Source: an uncultured Akkermansia sp.
GTDB lineage: Bacteria > Verrucomicrobiota > Verrucomicrobiia > Verrucomicrobiales > Akkermansiaceae
Length of the DNA stretch: 41,278 bases
Direction of reading: 5' to 3'
Assembly: GCA_947631435.1 (NCBI GenBank)
Contig: CANRLM010000012.1
Span: forward strand, 1-41,278
A program made the position numbers and the translations under genes. Of this stretch, positions 7,549 to 16,510 are shown one piece after another. Position 1 is the stretch's first letter. Each line of letters opens with the position of its first letter. The notes under the pieces were generated by a model, which was given only the letters and a program-made list of their open reading frames with translations, had not been told where the DNA came from and ran no database searches.

Positions 7549-8430
7549 ATGTACATCTACTGGATAGAGAGCGACAGGAGACACGGACCGGACACAGTGG
7601 CGGATTTCATCAGTCTGCTCGAAACCGGAGAAGTTTCTCCGGAGACCCTCTGCTGGCACGCTGGCTGTTCCAAATGGACGCCGGCCCGGGAACTCCCGGC
7701 ACTCAGTGCGTATTTCCGAGAGGAAGAAGAAAAACAGGATAACAGTGAAGCAAGCGACCTGACTGAGGTGGCGGACATCCCGCAGCAAGATAACGCCGCG
7801 GGCGTACAGGTTCCCTTCCCCTCACGACAAGCTCTGCACCGCACCGGTCTCTACCTGCCTCGATCGACAGATCGCTTTATGGCTCGCCTGATGGACTGCT
7901 CCCTCTACGCCGCTGCGGCGATGGGATTCTGCTACTTTTTCCAAATACCATACTCCTCTTACCTTCAACCCGGAGGAATTTGCTTCTGGCTGCCAATGGT
8001 GCTGCTTGAAGCACTCAGCATCCACCTCAGACTCTCCACGCCGGGAAAGGCGTTTTTTGGCATTGTCCTCTTCACTCCACTCCGCCGCATCTCTTTTCCC
8101 CGCGCCTTTGTCCGCAGCTTTTTGGCGATGGTGATGGGCATGGGATGCATGCAACCTCTGCTGGCACTCATCACCCTGCCGCTCACCCTCTATTCGCTCA
8201 AAAAGAGGCATCTGACTTCGTGGGACATTTACACTGGCATCATCCCTACACAAGTGCGCCGTGAGCACGGCAGCTTCCTTCGCATCTGGCTTTTCATTAT
8301 CGTGATACTGGTGAATGTGCAACTTTGCTCATACTTTATGCAACCCTGGCTTCCCGATATGCTCAGTGAGTTGCAATCTCACTGGCCGGAGGCTGCGGAA
8401 ATGCTCCGGCAACAGCTTCCCTCGTCCTGA
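7549..8430 (+). CDS. GYF_2-RDD domain membrane protein
   Basis: A 293-residue protein. Residues 1-55 resemble a GYF_2 domain (MYIYWIESDRRHGPDTVADF, with CWHAGCSKWTPARELP). A polar linker follows, then an RDD domain from ~residue 105 (DRFMARLMDCSLYAA...) with several membrane helices and a STPGKAFFGI segment (~165-174) typical of the family. RDD proteins are poorly characterised; transport roles have been proposed for some. The ATG comes three bases after the permease stop, so it is co-transcribed and probably translationally coupled with it. The final helix at ~250-270 ends in a short periplasmic or cytoplasmic tail. Confidence 0.8.
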   Translation: MYIYWIESDRRHGPDTVADFISLLETGEVSPETLCWHAGCSKWTPARELPALSAYFREEEEKQDNSEASDLTEVADIPQQDNAAGVQVPFPSRQALHRTGLYLPRSTDRFMARLMDCSLYAAAAMGFCYFFQIPYSSYLQPGGICFWLPMVLLEALSIHLRLSTPGKAFFGIVLFTPLRRISFPRAFVRSFLAMVMGMGCMQPLLALITLPLTLYSLKKRHLTSWDIYTGIIPTQVRREHGSFLRIWLFIIVILVNVQLCSYFMQPWLPDMLSELQSHWPEAAEMLRQQLPSS

Positions 8431-8458
8431 TCGCTCATAGAGGGAGTTAATTTTGAAC

Positions 8459-8487
8459 TTTACTTTATTTCGTAATTTTGCTAGAAA
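8459..8487 (+). promoter_or_regulatory. Possible galK promoter
   Basis: TTTACT (8459-8464), a 17-base spacer, then TAGAAA (8482-8487), nine bases before the galK ATG. Both boxes are weak, but position and spacing match those of tmk and argH. Confidence 0.4.
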
Positions 8488-8496
8488 GAGAGCGCT

Positions 8497-9675
8497 ATGG
8501 ATCTAGAGCAACGCAGTATCACCGCCGACACCGTTACCCCTTACTTCGAACGCTTTTTCGGACGTAAACCTCAGGTCATCTCTGCTGCTCCGGGCCGTGT
8601 GAACCTCATCGGAGAACATACGGACTACAACAACGGTTTCGTACTTCCCATGGCCCTGGAGCGTATCAATGTCGTCGCCGTTGCTCCATCCCCCACTGGC
8701 CAGCACCGCTGGATCGGCTCACTGAAGGATTCTCCCATCATCCTTTCACCAGAGGAAGCCATCGCCCCCGGGGAGCCGTTTTGGAGCAACTACGTGCGCG
8801 GAGTCATTTGTATGCTCAAACGCCGCGGTATTGAGGTTCCCCCGGTGGACATGCTCGTAGACACAAACGTACCGTACGGTGGCGGACTTTCCTCCAGTGC
8901 AGCATTTGAGGTCTCCGTCTGCACGGCTCTTTCCGCGCTCTGTGGCGCGGAGATTTCCCCCACTGAACGCGCCATTATCGGACAAGAGACTGAGCACGAA
9001 TTCGTGCACGTTCCCTGTGGCATCATGGATCAGTTTATCTCTGCCAATGGCAAGAAAGATCACGCCCTCATGCTGGATTGCAAGGATCTCTCCTACCGGC
9101 ACATTCCCATGATGGACCCGAAGGTGAGCGTGTTGGTAATCGACTCTGCCGTAAAGCATTCTCTGGCGGATGGGGGCTATGCGGCCCGCCGCAAAAACTG
9201 CGAAGATGCCTGCGCCATCCTCGGCGTGCCTTCTCTGCGCGAAGCAACTCTGGAAATGCTTGAGGAAAGCAAGAGCAAACTGGGCGACCTCTGCTACCGT
9301 CGCGCACGCCATGTGGTGGCAGAAAACATGCGAGTGGCTACCTTCGCTTCGGCGTTGGAGCGTGGGGATTGGGAAGCTGCCGGCATTGCCATGCGCGGTT
9401 CGCACGCTTCGCTCAGGGACGACTTTGAGGTTTCCTGTGCAGAGGTGGACACCCTCGTGACCCTCAGCTACTCCATTCCTTCGGCCTCTTCCGTGTACGG
9501 CGCCCGCATGACCGGGGGAGGATTCGGCGGCTGCATTGTAGCGCTGGTGAAGAGCGAAGTCGTAGAACAGGTGGCACAGGAAATGCTTGAAGGTTATCGC
9601 GAGACGCTCGGCATTGAAACAACCTATCTCGTGACGCGCCCCGGCGCCGGCGCGCGGGTCCTCTACAAGGCCTGA
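8497..9675 (+). CDS. galK: Galactokinase
   Basis: A 392-residue GHMP kinase of standard length that makes galactose 1-phosphate from galactose and ATP, the first step of the Leloir pathway. All three motifs are present: PGRVNLIGEHTDYNNGFVLP (~30-49), the ATP-binding GGGLSSSAAFE (~128-138) and GGGFGGC (~344-350). GIMDQF (~175-180) carries the catalytic Asp. No galT or galE is next to it. The following gene is a sodium:solute symporter, which suggests, but does not prove, coupled uptake and phosphorylation of galactose. There is no Shine-Dalgarno site. Confidence 0.96.
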   Translation: MDLEQRSITADTVTPYFERFFGRKPQVISAAPGRVNLIGEHTDYNNGFVLPMALERINVVAVAPSPTGQHRWIGSLKDSPIILSPEEAIAPGEPFWSNYVRGVICMLKRRGIEVPPVDMLVDTNVPYGGGLSSSAAFEVSVCTALSALCGAEISPTERAIIGQETEHEFVHVPCGIMDQFISANGKKDHALMLDCKDLSYRHIPMMDPKVSVLVIDSAVKHSLADGGYAARRKNCEDACAILGVPSLREATLEMLEESKSKLGDLCYRRARHVVAENMRVATFASALERGDWEAAGIAMRGSHASLRDDFEVSCAEVDTLVTLSYSIPSASSVYGARMTGGGFGGCIVALVKSEVVEQVAQEMLEGYRETLGIETTYLVTRPGAGARVLYKA

Positions 9676-9716
9676 AACCCTATCTTCCTTTTTCCCAACA
9701 CTCACCCAAAAAAACT

Positions 9717-11921
9717 ATGAGCACAAGAAATATCGCGAAGACTCTCGCAGCTGCTGCTTTCTCCTTGAGCGCACTGGCAGGAGCCCAGGAATCGGAAGTT
9801 GCAGCCGCCTCCACGCAAAGCGTTCTTCCCATTTGGGAGATGGTGGTCTTCTGCGTTGTCGTTGTCGGCGTGATCGGCCTGGGCATCTGGAAATCCGGCG
9901 ACAAGAACGAAACCGCCGAGCAGAAGGAAAAGAATGGTGCAGCGGATTACTTCCTCGCCGGGCGCGGATTGAGTTGGTGGCTCGTCGGCTTCTCGCTCAT
10001 CGCCGCCAATATCTCCACCGAGCAATTTGTGGGCACGAGTGGCAAAGCTGCCAACTGGGTCGGTCTCGCCATCGCCGGGTACGAATGGCTCGCCGCCATC
10101 GTGCTGGTCATCGTGGCTTTCACGTTCCTCCCCATGCTTCTCAAGCGAGGCGTGTACACCATCCCCCAGTTTTTGGAGGAACGCTACAACGGCACTGCCC
10201 GCACCATCATGGCCGTGGCCAATCTCGTCATCCTCGTAGGAGTGCCTACGGCCGGGGTTATTTTCGCCGGTGCAAAGGTGGTCTCCGGGTACTTTGACCT
10301 CTCTATGCCGGTAGGCTGCATTATCATCGGCGCCTGCGCCACGATCTACGTGTTTGTGGGGGGGCTGAAAGCTTGCGCCTGGACCGATCTCATCTGGGGT
10401 GCAGCGCTCATCATCGGCGGTGGAGTGGTGGCATGGTTCGCTATCGAAGCCATCGGAGCCGCCGACCCGAATGAACTCATCAAGACCGCCTCCGCCACCT
10501 CCGGCGCCACGGTTGATTCTATCCGCAACGCTTCCGGCGTCGAACGTTTCTTTGCTTTGAACACCGGGGATGCCATTACTGCCACCAATGCCGTAGGTGG
10601 TAAGCTGCACATGATCCGCCCGGCAGATGATGCTGAGATTCCCTGGACAGCTCTCTGCCTGGGTCTGTGGATCCCCAATTTCTTTTACTGGGGCCTCAAC
10701 CAATACATCATGCAGCGCACACTAGCCTCCAAGAGCCTCGCTGAGGGACAGATGGGCGTGGTGTTCGCCGCGGGGTTGAAACTCCTCATCCCCTTCGTGG
10801 TACTCATCCCCGGCATTCTCGCATATAACCTGTTCAGCAGCGATATGCGCTCCGGAGCCGAACAGAAGATGGCAGCAGCCCTCGCTGCGGCAGAGCGCGC
10901 AGTTCAAAACGGCAAGACCCCGCTCTACAATGTGACGGCGGATTATCTCATGACAGATGTGGAAAAAGGTGTAGGTTTCGTGGTGAAGAATGCAGAGGCA
11001 GCGGCCTCTCCGGAGCAGGCCGCCATGGTAAAGCAGCTCTCCGACGATCTCATGCGCGCTGCTACTGCTCTCGAAATTGAAGGGACGGAACACAAAGTGC
11101 CTGAACTCGCTGAAAAGTACGGTGTCACCATCCCTGACAGCGCTACCACACCGAAAGGGAAGGTGATTGTGGTGAAAGCCGGTATCGCGGACAAACTAGC
11201 CCGCAAGAATGGTGAGATTCTCGCGTCAAAAGCCGGAGATGGAGCCTTTGTCACCACGGAGGCCATCAGCGGATATGACTACGATTCTGCATTCGGCACA
11301 CTTCTTCGACGCCTTCTCCCCGGCACAGGCTGGGCGTGGTTTGTACTCGCCGCCCTCTTCGGCGCGGTGGTCAGCTCGCTGGCTTCCATGCTGAATAGCG
11401 CCTCCACCCTCTTCACCATGGATATCTACCATAAGCTGCGCAGCGAGAAATCTTCGCAACGAGAGCTGGTGAATGTGGGCAAAATTGGCGTTCTGGTATT
11501 TGCCGGCGTCGCTCTCTGGCTCGCCATCTTCCTGTCTGATAAACTGGACAGCATCTTCAGCTACATCCAGGAGTTCCAGGGCTTCCTGAGTCCGGGTGCT
11601 CTCGCGGTGTTTATCTTCGGTTTCTTCATTCCGAAGTGCCCTCGCTACTTCGGCTGGCTGGGCATTGCCATCAACGTGGTCGAATACGGTGCCCTCAAGC
11701 TCTGCTGCCCCGAAATGGCTTTCCTCAACCGTATGGCCGTCTGCCTGATCACCATCATGGTGATCGGCGCGGTTCTTACCCTCCTCAACCACTTCACCGG
11801 TGGCAAAGCTGTCGTTCTGGAGAACAAAGGCATTATTGAGATGAAATCCTCCGCCGTTGCTAAAATCTTCGGGCTGGTGGTAGTACTCCTCACTGTTGCC
11901 CTTTACATCCTCTTCTGGTAA
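9717..11921 (+). CDS. Sodium:solute symporter (SSS/SGLT family), probable sugar uptake
   Basis: A 734-residue membrane protein. The first ~25 residues resemble a signal peptide (AKTLAAAAFSLSALAGA); the first transporter helix starts at ~38 and is followed by the family landmark FLAGRGLSWWLVGFSLIAAN (~residues 80-99) and NISTEQFVGTSGKAANW. FVGGLKACAWTDLIWG (~217-232), WGLNQYIMQRTLASK (~327-341) and SLASMLNSASTLFTMDIY (~553-570) also match SGLT-type proteins. An insert of about 150 residues (~380-530), rich in Ala, Lys and Glu and with no membrane segment, makes the protein much longer than vSGLT (~540). It starts 41 bases after galK with no obvious own promoter, so an operon with galK is likely and galactose or another hexose is the best substrate guess. 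Confidence 0.85.
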   Translation: MSTRNIAKTLAAAAFSLSALAGAQESEVAAASTQSVLPIWEMVVFCVVVVGVIGLGIWKSGDKNETAEQKEKNGAADYFLAGRGLSWWLVGFSLIAANISTEQFVGTSGKAANWVGLAIAGYEWLAAIVLVIVAFTFLPMLLKRGVYTIPQFLEERYNGTARTIMAVANLVILVGVPTAGVIFAGAKVVSGYFDLSMPVGCIIIGACATIYVFVGGLKACAWTDLIWGAALIIGGGVVAWFAIEAIGAADPNELIKTASATSGATVDSIRNASGVERFFALNTGDAITATNAVGGKLHMIRPADDAEIPWTALCLGLWIPNFFYWGLNQYIMQRTLASKSLAEGQMGVVFAAGLKLLIPFVVLIPGILAYNLFSSDMRSGAEQKMAAALAAAERAVQNGKTPLYNVTADYLMTDVEKGVGFVVKNAEAAASPEQAAMVKQLSDDLMRAATALEIEGTEHKVPELAEKYGVTIPDSATTPKGKVIVVKAGIADKLARKNGEILASKAGDGAFVTTEAISGYDYDSAFGTLLRRLLPGTGWAWFVLAALFGAVVSSLASMLNSASTLFTMDIYHKLRSEKSSQRELVNVGKIGVLVFAGVALWLAIFLSDKLDSIFSYIQEFQGFLSPGALAVFIFGFFIPKCPRYFGWLGIAINVVEYGALKLCCPEMAFLNRMAVCLITIMVIGAVLTLLNHFTGGKAVVLENKGIIEMKSSAVAKIFGLVVVLLTVALYILFW

Positions 11922-12074
11922 TGGCTCGGGATAGATGACGCTCCCCGTCGACCGTGTGACGTGTGCGTTGTTCCTACCGCCTGTTTCCGAGCTCTTTCTT
12001 CCCGCAATCACGGAGTCTCGTTGCTCTCTCATACCATTTTTAGCAGGAAAGAATAAAAAAAGATAAATTCATCC

Positions 12075-12103
12075 TTGACAAGAGGGTAGGTTTGTTGTAC
12101 AAC
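12075..12103 (+). promoter_or_regulatory. rpsN promoter
   Basis: A perfect TTGACA (12075-12080), a 17-base spacer, then TACAAC (12098-12103). Fifteen bases separate the -10 box from the ATG, giving a predicted leader of about nine bases with no Shine-Dalgarno site. Confidence 0.75.
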
Positions 12104-12118
12104 TCCGCCCACACAGTT

Positions 12119-12388
12119 ATGGCTAAAAAGAGTAGGATCGAAGGAAATAAGAAAAAGATCGCCACTGCCGAGCGCTACGCTGAGAAGCGCGCCAAGCTGA
12201 AGGCTGAGGGCGATTACGTAGGGTTGACGATGTTGCCGCGCAATGCCTCCCCGACTCGGAGCGTGAACCGCTGCGAGCTCACCGGACGCCGTCGCGGTTA
12301 CCTGCGTCGTTTTCATCTGTCCCGTATCGCATTCCGTGAGTTGGCGAGTAACGGGATGATCCCCGGGGTGACAAAAGCAAGCTGGTAA
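12119..12388 (+). CDS. rpsN: 30S ribosomal protein S14 (uS14), zinc-free form
   Basis: An 89-residue S14 of the long, zinc-free class: [15 protein letters not shown] at the start and [20 protein letters not shown] followed by IPGVTKASW at the end. The four cysteines of the zinc-binding form are absent (one Cys remains). It binds 16S rRNA in the small-subunit head. The gene is alone rather than in the spc ribosomal operon, which is seen for extra or displaced S14 copies; whether it is the only copy cannot be told from here. The upstream in-frame codons from 12092 fall inside the promoter and are excluded. Confidence 0.95.
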   Translation: MAKKSRIEGNKKKIATAERYAEKRAKLKAEGDYVGLTMLPRNASPTRSVNRCELTGRRRGYLRRFHLSRIAFRELASNGMIPGVTKASW

Positions 12389-12458
12389 GGAAGCTGATCT
12401 GCGGCAAGCAGACAGGAGAGCGCGCGGGCTATTCTGAAAGAGTGGCTCGCGCTTGTTT

Positions 12459-12719
12459 ATGCCGATATACGAATACATAGCTGAGCATCCGGAAGACCCG
12501 GCACGATCATGTCCGATGTGCCGCAAAGGGTTTGAGCTGAGGAGAGAAATTGATCGGGAGCCTCTCACACGTTGCCTATACTGCAAAAACCCGGTACGCA
12601 AGAAGATCAGTCCGGTGAATGTGCCTAAGCTTACCGCGCCTCTCTCCGTGAGCGATGCAAAAAAAGCAGGCTTTACTCTCCTCGAAAAGCGCGACCGCGG
12701 CACCTACGAAAAACTTTAA
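12459..12719 (+). CDS. FmdB-type zinc ribbon protein
   Basis: An 86-residue protein starting MPIYEYIAEHPEDPARSCPM. The MPIYEY opening and two CxxC pairs (CPMC ~18-21 and CLYC ~43-46) define the small FmdB-like zinc ribbon family, named after a regulator of formamidase genes; for most members the role is unknown. A TTG two codons upstream (12453) is in frame but the family start fits better. An imperfect inverted pair AGCGCG/CGCGCT just upstream may end the rpsN transcript. The stop codon is directly followed by the ATG of the CNNM/CorC gene (TAAATG), so the two are translationally coupled. Confidence 0.85.
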   Translation: MPIYEYIAEHPEDPARSCPMCRKGFELRREIDREPLTRCLYCKNPVRKKISPVNVPKLTAPLSVSDAKKAGFTLLEKRDRGTYEKL

Positions 12720-14162
12720 ATGGACGAATCCATCCGACAAATCAAAGATTGGCTCCTCCTCTCCCCCGAGCAGGTGCAGCAGCTGCATTGGGACTACCCA
12801 AGCCTCGAAACGATTATTCTCTTCCTGATCGGAGTAGGCTTCTTTCTTTTCCTCAATGCTTTCTTTGTGGCGAATGAATTCGCCAGTGCACGTGTACGGG
12901 AGAGTCAACTGACAGCCTCCGGCGATGATTCCAGACGCCAGGCGCGCTCCCGCAAAAATGCCCTGCACATTGTCCGACACCTCGATTCCTACCTCTCTGC
13001 CAACCAGGTCGGCATCACCATCGCTTCCCTCGCTCTCGGCAACCTCGGCGAACCTTTTATCGAACAGCTTATCTCCCCGCCCCTCAGCTATTACTTACAC
13101 TTGCAGCCGGTGGTGGTAAGCGTAATTTCCTACATTGTTTCCTATTCTCTCTTCACTTTTGCACATGTGGTGCTCGGTGAACTGGTGCCCAAGAGTCTCG
13201 CTATCCGACACCCACTGGAGGTCGCACTAGGCACTTCCAACGGCATGGTTCGTTTCGCCCACTGCACAGCATGGATTGTGAAACTCTTTAACAATACCGC
13301 CAACTCCATCGCCCACCTCCTCTTCGGCGTTGATCCTCACTATTCCCCGAACAACTACCACAGCGCCGAAGAAATTGCTCACATTGTGGAGGAGAGTGGT
13401 CGCAGTAAGGAGGTTACTGAAACGGAGGCGGAAATCTCCATGAATGCTCTGGAACTCAACGACCGCTCTGTCCGCGAGATCCTCGTGCCTCGTAATGACG
13501 TTGAACTGCTTGATATCAACGACAGCTTCGAGAAAAACCTCGAACTCGTTACCACGAGTCGCCACAGCCGCTTCGCCCTCGTGGACGGTCATCTCGATGA
13601 CGTCAAAGGCTGGGTGCATGTGAAAGATATGCTCAAACTCGTGCGCACGCAGAGCACGGATATCATGAGCGTGCGGCGTCCGCTCAAGGTGGTGCCCGAA
13701 ACGATGAAGCTGGACACCCTGCTCAATTTCTTCTCCAAGGAGCGTACGCACAGCGCTCTCGTGGTGGATGAGCACGGTGTGGCGCTTGGTCTGGTTTATC
13801 TGGACGACGTGCTGGAGGAAATTGTCGGCAATGATATCCAGGATGAATTTGAGGCGGAGGAAGCTCGAGAATTTTACGCCCTAGGCAACGGACAGTACAT
13901 GGCCAGCGGCTCCATCTCCCTTTTCGATCTCGAGGAAGAGCTCCCCGGCATCGGTGAACTCGACAATGACGCCGGCATCTCCACCCTTGGCGGTTTCATT
14001 ACCGATCGACTCGACCATCTCCCGGAGGTTAACGAACAAATTCGTATCCGTGATTATCTCGTTACCGTAACCGCAACTGATGGTCGTCGCATCACCCAGA
14101 CCCGCATTCAGCACGATCCTCTCAACAACGACGATGAGAAGGATGATGCTCAGGAAGAATAA
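12720..14162 (+). CDS. CNNM/CorC-type membrane protein (DUF21-CBS-CBS-CorC_HlyC)
   Basis: A 480-residue protein. An N-terminal membrane part (~35-220) carries the DUF21 features FFVANEFASARVRESQL and LALGNLGEPFIE. A pair of CBS domains follows (~240-375) with VREILVPRNDVELLDI and GLVYLDDVLEEIVGNDIQDE. The C-terminal CorC_HlyC domain (~395-465) contains GNGQYMASGSISLFDLEEE and STLGGFITDRLDHLP. Members are linked to magnesium or divalent-cation export and are often annotated as hemolysins, a name that says little about function. It is coupled to the preceding zinc-ribbon gene with no gap. Confidence 0.9.
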   Translation: MDESIRQIKDWLLLSPEQVQQLHWDYPSLETIILFLIGVGFFLFLNAFFVANEFASARVRESQLTASGDDSRRQARSRKNALHIVRHLDSYLSANQVGITIASLALGNLGEPFIEQLISPPLSYYLHLQPVVVSVISYIVSYSLFTFAHVVLGELVPKSLAIRHPLEVALGTSNGMVRFAHCTAWIVKLFNNTANSIAHLLFGVDPHYSPNNYHSAEEIAHIVEESGRSKEVTETEAEISMNALELNDRSVREILVPRNDVELLDINDSFEKNLELVTTSRHSRFALVDGHLDDVKGWVHVKDMLKLVRTQSTDIMSVRRPLKVVPETMKLDTLLNFFSKERTHSALVVDEHGVALGLVYLDDVLEEIVGNDIQDEFEAEEAREFYALGNGQYMASGSISLFDLEEELPGIGELDNDAGISTLGGFITDRLDHLPEVNEQIRIRDYLVTVTATDGRRITQTRIQHDPLNNDDEKDDAQEE

Positions 14163-14297
14163 GAAGGAATCACGGACTACGTGCAAAACATCCGGTTTAC
14201 AACGCCCTCAGCCATTGTGACTCCGTTGCGATCGTTTTTATGTTCCGAAGACGCCAGCTCCCATTCAAACGAAATTTGACAAGCCTCGCAGGATGCC

Positions 14298-15851
14298 GTG
14301 ACGTTCAGAAATTGGATTCGAAAGTTATTTGGTTTGAAGACGGAGGTTGCTGCAGCAGCGGCAGCAAAAAGCAAGCCGAAGGAGGGATACTGCAGAGGAG
14401 AAACGGCGTCTGTCGAGAATTCCCCCGATGCCGAGAATTATGGTGACCGAGGAAAAGCAGCAAAACTTCCTCGCAGGGAGGATAAATATCCGCCGGATGC
14501 TACGTCGCGGGCGGTGATGAACTTGATACACAGGGGCCGCAACCTCTTCATAACCGGTGGCGCCGGAGTCGGAAAATCATATCTGCTGCACCAGCTCAAA
14601 CAGGAACTTAAGGAGAAGCTGCATGTGACAAGCACAACAGGTATCTCCGCCTTGAATGTTGGTGGGCAAACGCTGCATTCGTGGGCCTGTATCGGCATAG
14701 CAAACAAACGCGTGGACACCGTCATTGCCTATATCAGGGAAAACCAGATTCTTAAAAAAATACTCACCGACTGTGAAATTGTCGCCATTGACGAGATTTC
14801 CATGCTCGATGATTACACGTTTGATTACGTCGACAACGTTCTGAAAGGAGTGCGGGGAAATAGCAGACCTTTCGGGGGTATTCAGGTTTTGATTTTTGGG
14901 GACTTCTTCCAGTTGCCCCCGGTCAAAATGCAGCAGAATAATCGCCATTATTGCTTCATGAGCCAGACATGGAAGGAACTCGATCTATACCCTGTCATTT
15001 TGAAAACAGTGAAGCGTCAGAGTGACAAAGCTATGGCAACGGCTTTGAATCATCTGCGCATTGGGAAGATAAGAGAGGAAGATATCCAACTTTTTCAACA
15101 ACGGGAAGTGCCCCTCGCAAAAGAGCTACCGGAAAACGTCCTGCAAATCTTCGGAGCAAATAAAGATGCGGATGCGCTCAATCTTGTGAAACTGCATGCT
15201 TTGAGAGCAAAATCATTTTATTATCAATCTCAGGACAATTTCCATCGGTATAGCGGCGCTGACGACCAGAAATCCACTATCGACATAACACGGGAAGGAA
15301 TTATATCCCTGGGCGAAACAGAGAAAAAGATATGGGATGAATTTGACAGGGACTGCAGGGCGCCCCGACTGCTTGAACTCCGGCTTGGCTGCCGTGTCAT
15401 GCTGCTGAGCAATATTGACCTGAAAGGAAGATTGGTGAATGGCACCTGCGGCACGGTAACGAAGTTGGAAGAAAACAATATTGAAGTGTTGTTTGATGGG
15501 CTCTCCAGACCTCGCGCGGTTCTTAAGGAGAACTTCGATTGCATGCGCGCCGGGAAAGTTGTAATTGATCGCACTCAATATCCACTGCGTCTCGCGTATG
15601 GTGTTACCATCCATAAATCGCAAGGGATGACCTTCGACCAACTTATTGTTCATATGAACAAGATTTTTGATTACGGACAGGCGTACGTGGCGCTCAGTCG
15701 CACTCGTACGCTTGAAGGGCTTTATATACGTTCCTTTGAACGCCAACTCATTGCAGCAGACCCCAAAGTTATCCAATTTTACAAGGAACTGTCGGCTGAA
15801 GCCATCGATTTGGAACCCAGCCCCCAGAATCTTGAAGAAGTGACCCTTTGA
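14298..15851 (+). CDS. PIF1-like superfamily 1 DNA helicase
   Basis: A 517-residue protein from a GTG start (MTFRNWIRKLFGLK). After a variable ~75-residue N-terminus come the helicase motifs: Walker A GGAGVGKS (~92-99), TGISALNVGGQTLHSW (motif Ia, ~119-134), Walker B VAIDEISMLD (~161-170), GDFFQLPPV (motif III, ~201-209), LGCRVMLLSNID (~370-381), and near the C-terminus YGVTIHKSQGMTFDQ (motif V) and QAYVALSRTR (motif VI). PIF1 enzymes unwind DNA 5' to 3' and resolve G-quadruplex structures. The start is uncertain because no other in-frame ATG precedes the conserved region closely; a TTGACA lies 16 bases upstream of the GTG but has no good -10 partner. It is a single gene, convergent with maf. 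Confidence 0.85.
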   Translation: MTFRNWIRKLFGLKTEVAAAAAAKSKPKEGYCRGETASVENSPDAENYGDRGKAAKLPRREDKYPPDATSRAVMNLIHRGRNLFITGGAGVGKSYLLHQLKQELKEKLHVTSTTGISALNVGGQTLHSWACIGIANKRVDTVIAYIRENQILKKILTDCEIVAIDEISMLDDYTFDYVDNVLKGVRGNSRPFGGIQVLIFGDFFQLPPVKMQQNNRHYCFMSQTWKELDLYPVILKTVKRQSDKAMATALNHLRIGKIREEDIQLFQQREVPLAKELPENVLQIFGANKDADALNLVKLHALRAKSFYYQSQDNFHRYSGADDQKSTIDITREGIISLGETEKKIWDEFDRDCRAPRLLELRLGCRVMLLSNIDLKGRLVNGTCGTVTKLEENNIEVLFDGLSRPRAVLKENFDCMRAGKVVIDRTQYPLRLAYGVTIHKSQGMTFDQLIVHMNKIFDYGQAYVALSRTRTLEGLYIRSFERQLIAADPKVIQFYKELSAEAIDLEPSPQNLEEVTL

Positions 15852-15943
15852 TTTCGGCAGAGGATCTCCCCTCTCAAAATAGAGAAGTCCGTATTGAACG
15901 GGGCATCCCGCCATTCCTGCCCACTGACAACCCGGAATAAGTG

Positions 15944-16510
15944 TCAGGATAGTTTCTCACCGGGGGAAAAGAGCACCCGCAGCAGACGCGTAACCGGCAG
16001 ACCGATGACGTTGTCAACGTCTCCCTGCACAGCCTCGACGATGAGTTCGCTCTTTTCCTGCATGGCGTAAGCTCCGGCTTTGTCCAGCACGGGAACCTCG
16101 ACCAGGTAGTGGTCAATATCCTGCGGAGACATTGCACGAAAGGTGACCCTGCTGATCTCGGCGAAGTCGCGCTGTTCCCCTCCCGGCATACGAACTGCCA
16201 CGGCGGTACAGACGCAGTGCGTACGCCCCTGCAGGAGCGTGAGCATGGCGCGGGCGTCGTCGAGATCGCGAGGTTTGCCGAAAGGTTCGCCATCAAGGAA
16301 CACGAGCGTATCTGCCCCCACCACGATATCCCGGGGAAAAAGAGATGACACAGCCTCCGCCTTCATCTTCGCATTGCGGGCGCAGAGCTCCTGCGGAGAA
16401 AGGTCGGCAGTTTGCAGCTCGTCCACCTCCCGCGTAATCACGCAGAAGGAGAGTCCTTCGCGCAGCAACAGATCGCGTCGCCGAGGGGACCCGGAAGCAA
16501 GAATCAGCAT
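15944..16510 (-). CDS. maf: Maf-like nucleoside triphosphate pyrophosphatase
   Basis: A 188-residue protein that begins exactly as the family does: MLILASGSPRRRDLLLREG. The VGADTLVFLDGEPFGKP segment (~64-80) carries the catalytic Asp and the substrate-binding Lys. The short conserved DKAGAYAMQE (~143-152) is present, as in the dTTP/UTP pyrophosphatase (YhdE) branch. These house-cleaning enzymes remove damaged or modified nucleotides. The ATG overlaps the end of ilvA by seven bases, so translation is likely coupled. Confidence 0.92.
   Translation of the reverse strand: MLILASGSPRRRDLLLREGLSFCVITREVDELQTADLSPQELCARNAKMKAEAVSSLFPRDIVVGADTLVFLDGEPFGKPRDLDDARAMLTLLQGRTHCVCTAVAVRMPGGEQRDFAEISRVTFRAMSPQDIDHYLVEVPVLDKAGAYAMQEKSELIVEAVQGDVDNVIGLPVTRLLRVLFSPGEKLS

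Noticed and set aside
12720..14162. Hemolysin toxin
   Set aside because: The name is inherited from TlyC-like proteins; the DUF21-CBS-CorC architecture points to cation transport.
14298..15851. PIF1-like helicase as a mobile-element gene
   Set aside because: Base composition matches the surrounding host genes, and no transposase, integrase or repeat flanks it.
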